Shown: positions 13,812 through 14,809 of the stretch, one piece after another
Position numbering within the stretch: position 1 is the stretch's first letter
Layout of the letters: each line of letters starts with the position of its first letter
Assembly (NCBI GenBank): GCA_030597505.1
Contig: JAUVRS010000026.1
Coordinates: forward strand, 1 to 14,809
Length of the DNA: 14,809 nt
Reading direction: 5' to 3'
From: Desulfobacteraceae bacterium
GTDB lineage: Bacteria; Desulfobacterota; DSM-4660; Desulfatiglandales; Desulfatiglandaceae
The notes under the pieces: model-generated
Databases searched by the model: none
Told to the model about the DNA's origin: nothing
The model's input: only the letters and a program-made list of their open reading frames with translations
Translations under genes and position numbers: made by a program

Positions 13812-14495
13812 ATGTCCCGGTTTATCCGGATGAGGGAGATGGATAATATAATAACCATTGATGGACCGGGCGGGTCTGGAAAGAGTACCGTTAGCCGTAT
13901 GTTGGCTGGGAAGATCAATTCTCTATATCTTGATACAGGCGCCATGTACCGCGCCGTTGCCCTGGCGGCAAAACGGCATGGCATTGACTTCGGGGACGGA
14001 CCAGGCCTTGGTGGCCTTTGCAAAATGCTTGACCTCCGGTTTGACACAAACGAAGATCCACCCAGATTATTTTTGGACAACCAGGATATATCCATGGCAA
14101 TAAGGGGTCCTGAGATGGACATGCTTTCCTCAGAAGTGTCTGCTGTAAAGGAAGTGAGGGAGGCCATGGTGTCTCTTCAACGGAAAATGGCAAAGGGCGC
14201 CAAACTGGTTGCCGAAGGCAGAGACATGGGGACTGTGGTCTTTCCGGAGGCGAGATACAAGTTCTTCCTCACTGCCTCCCCTGAAACAAGAGCGGAGCGG
14301 AGGTACAGGGAGAGGGTGGAGCGTGGGGAATCGGTTTCAAGAAACACTGTGGGAGAGGCACTGAAAAAGAGAGATCGTCAGGACGAAACACGATCCATTT
14401 CTCCTCTGAGGCCGGCATCCGATGCCATTCTGATAGATTCTACCCGTTTAGACCCTTGGGAGGTCGTTGAGGAAATAGTGACTCATCTTGTGTAA
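13812..14495 (+). CDS. cmk: Cytidylate kinase
   Basis: A 227-residue (d)CMP kinase, which phosphorylates CMP and dCMP with ATP for nucleic-acid and lipid synthesis. The P-loop is IDGPGGSGKSTVSRML (GPGGSGKST at 18-26), followed by INSLYLDTGAMYRAVAL, the CMP-binding region, DISMAIRGPEMDMLSSEVSAVKEVREAM, VAEGRDMGTVVFPEARYKFFLTASPETRAERR and the C-terminal IDSTRLDPWEVVEEI. All catalytic parts are intact and the length is normal. ATG 13812 has GAGG 4 bases upstream; ATG 13839 would remove nine residues but has no proper site. The gene is separated from hisC by 84 bases containing an inverted repeat, and from the next gene by about 108 bases with a likely promoter. Confidence 0.95.
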   Translation: MSRFIRMREMDNIITIDGPGGSGKSTVSRMLAGKINSLYLDTGAMYRAVALAAKRHGIDFGDGPGLGGLCKMLDLRFDTNEDPPRLFLDNQDISMAIRGPEMDMLSSEVSAVKEVREAMVSLQRKMAKGAKLVAEGRDMGTVVFPEARYKFFLTASPETRAERRYRERVERGESVSRNTVGEALKKRDRQDETRSISPLRPASDAILIDSTRLDPWEVVEEIVTHLV

Positions 14496-14543
14496 CGCTG
14501 GGCAGGTAAAGGGTTCCTATGCGCCGAAGGTTTCAAATAAGTG

Positions 14544-14572
14544 TTGAACTTAATAATAGCTCTTGGTATATA
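14544..14572 (+). promoter_or_regulatory. Putative sigma-70 promoter upstream of probable rpsA
   Basis: TTGAAC (14544-14549) and TATATA (14567-14572) are 17 bases apart in an AT-rich gap after cmk. Start of transcription would be near 14579, about 25 bases before ATG 14604. A separate promoter in front of the gene after cmk is also known for E. coli rpsA. Confidence 0.45.
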
Positions 14573-14603
14573 AAAATGGTTAGGGGAATTTTAGGGCAAA
14601 TTC

Positions 14604-14809
14604 ATGGAGGGGGTATTTAGGTTAATGGAAAAAGAAACAAACAGCGAAACCCAAGAGGAAGTCATTGAGACTGAAAAACCGGACACCTTGATTGAAAACG
14701 ACCTATCGGCCAACAAATCAGAAACAGAGACAGACATGGCCAGTGACCCGCTTGAAACAAAGGATGGAGGTTCACAAAAAGAAGCCATTGAGATTGAAAA
14801 ACCGGACAC
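14604..14809 (+). CDS. rpsA: Probable 30S ribosomal protein S1, acidic N-terminal extension (3' end outside window)
   Basis: Sixty-eight complete codons are visible, with no S1 domain yet, so the name rests on the gene order cmk-rpsA found in many bacteria. The visible part is low-complexity and very acidic, rich in Glu, Thr, Asp and Lys, and contains a repeated EKPD motif: EEVIETEKPD and KEAIEIEKPD, 41 residues apart. Several bacteria have disordered acidic ends on S1, but this one is longer than usual. ATG 14604 has AGGG seven bases upstream. ATG 14625 is an alternative, with GGAGGGGG about 11-14 bases upstream, and would drop MEGVFRL. If it is not S1, it may be another RNA-binding or scaffold protein with a disordered start. 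Confidence 0.45.
   Translation, partial: MEGVFRLMEKETNSETQEEVIETEKPDTLIENDLSANKSETETDMASDPLETKDGGSQKEAIEIEKPD
14658..14809 (+). repeat. 123-nt-spaced direct repeat within the coding sequence
   Basis: The 29 bases at 14658-14686 recur at 14781-14809 with only two differences, both C/T. The spacing of 123 bases equals 41 codons, so the frame is kept. The window ends inside the second copy, so the number of units is unknown. Confidence 0.75.

Noticed and set aside
14591..14809. Ser-rich open frame on the minus strand
   Set aside because: It is the antisense of the acidic repeat, with low complexity and no start signals; the plus-strand reading fits the cmk-rpsA order.
1..14809. CRISPR array, insertion sequence, integrase or att site
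   Set aside because: No regularly spaced repeats, transposase motifs or tRNA-linked direct repeats were seen.

Overview
The window looks like chromosomal DNA of a Gram-negative anaerobe, most probably a member of the Desulfobacterota (former Deltaproteobacteria). This is an inference from content: indolepyruvate:ferredoxin oxidoreductase, a superoxide-reductase-like exported protein, a BKACE-family enzyme, CBS and PAS single-domain proteins, and the order hisC - cmk - (probable) rpsA. I see no phage genes, insertion sequences, CRISPR array or tRNA.

Layout, left to right. Plus strand, 1-3864: the tail of a VOC/glyoxalase-fold gene; an exported SOR-like protein followed after 5 bases by a tiny two-helix membrane protein; a pckA pseudogene that has lost its whole catalytic centre; a PAS-domain protein; an N-terminally anchored SAM methyltransferase; a CBS-pair protein; and arfB, which rescues stalled ribosomes. 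Plus strand, 3904-6442: iorA and iorB, overlapping by 17 bases. Minus strand, 10761 to 6459: a probable three-gene catabolic run made of a YtcJ-like amidohydrolase, a BKACE (DUF849) enzyme and a gamma-glutamyltransferase-family Ntn hydrolase without a signal peptide. It converges on iorB with a 16-base gap. Minus strand, 12313 to 10918: an HU/IHF-type protein, a signal recognition particle RNA gene of the large, Alu-domain-bearing kind, and pgeF. Plus strand, 12630 to the end: hisC, cmk and the acidic, repetitive N-terminus of a protein that by position is probably ribosomal protein S1. The HU and hisC genes diverge from a 316-base intergenic region with a plausible promoter for each.

The strongest observation is the 271-nt SRP RNA at 11758-12028. 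It has a recognisable Alu domain and perfectly complementary 10-nt ends. It starts 6 bases after the stop codon of an HU-family gene on the same strand. In Bacillus subtilis the HU homologue HBsu binds the Alu domain of the large SRP RNA, so this adjacency may be functional. Other points worth a second look are the internally deleted pckA, the SOR-like/membrane-histidine gene pair, the amidohydrolase-BKACE-GGT run beside ior, a GC-rich REP-like palindrome, an AT-rich perfect inverted repeat over the hisC stop codon, and a 123-nt tandem repeat in the putative S1 N-terminus.
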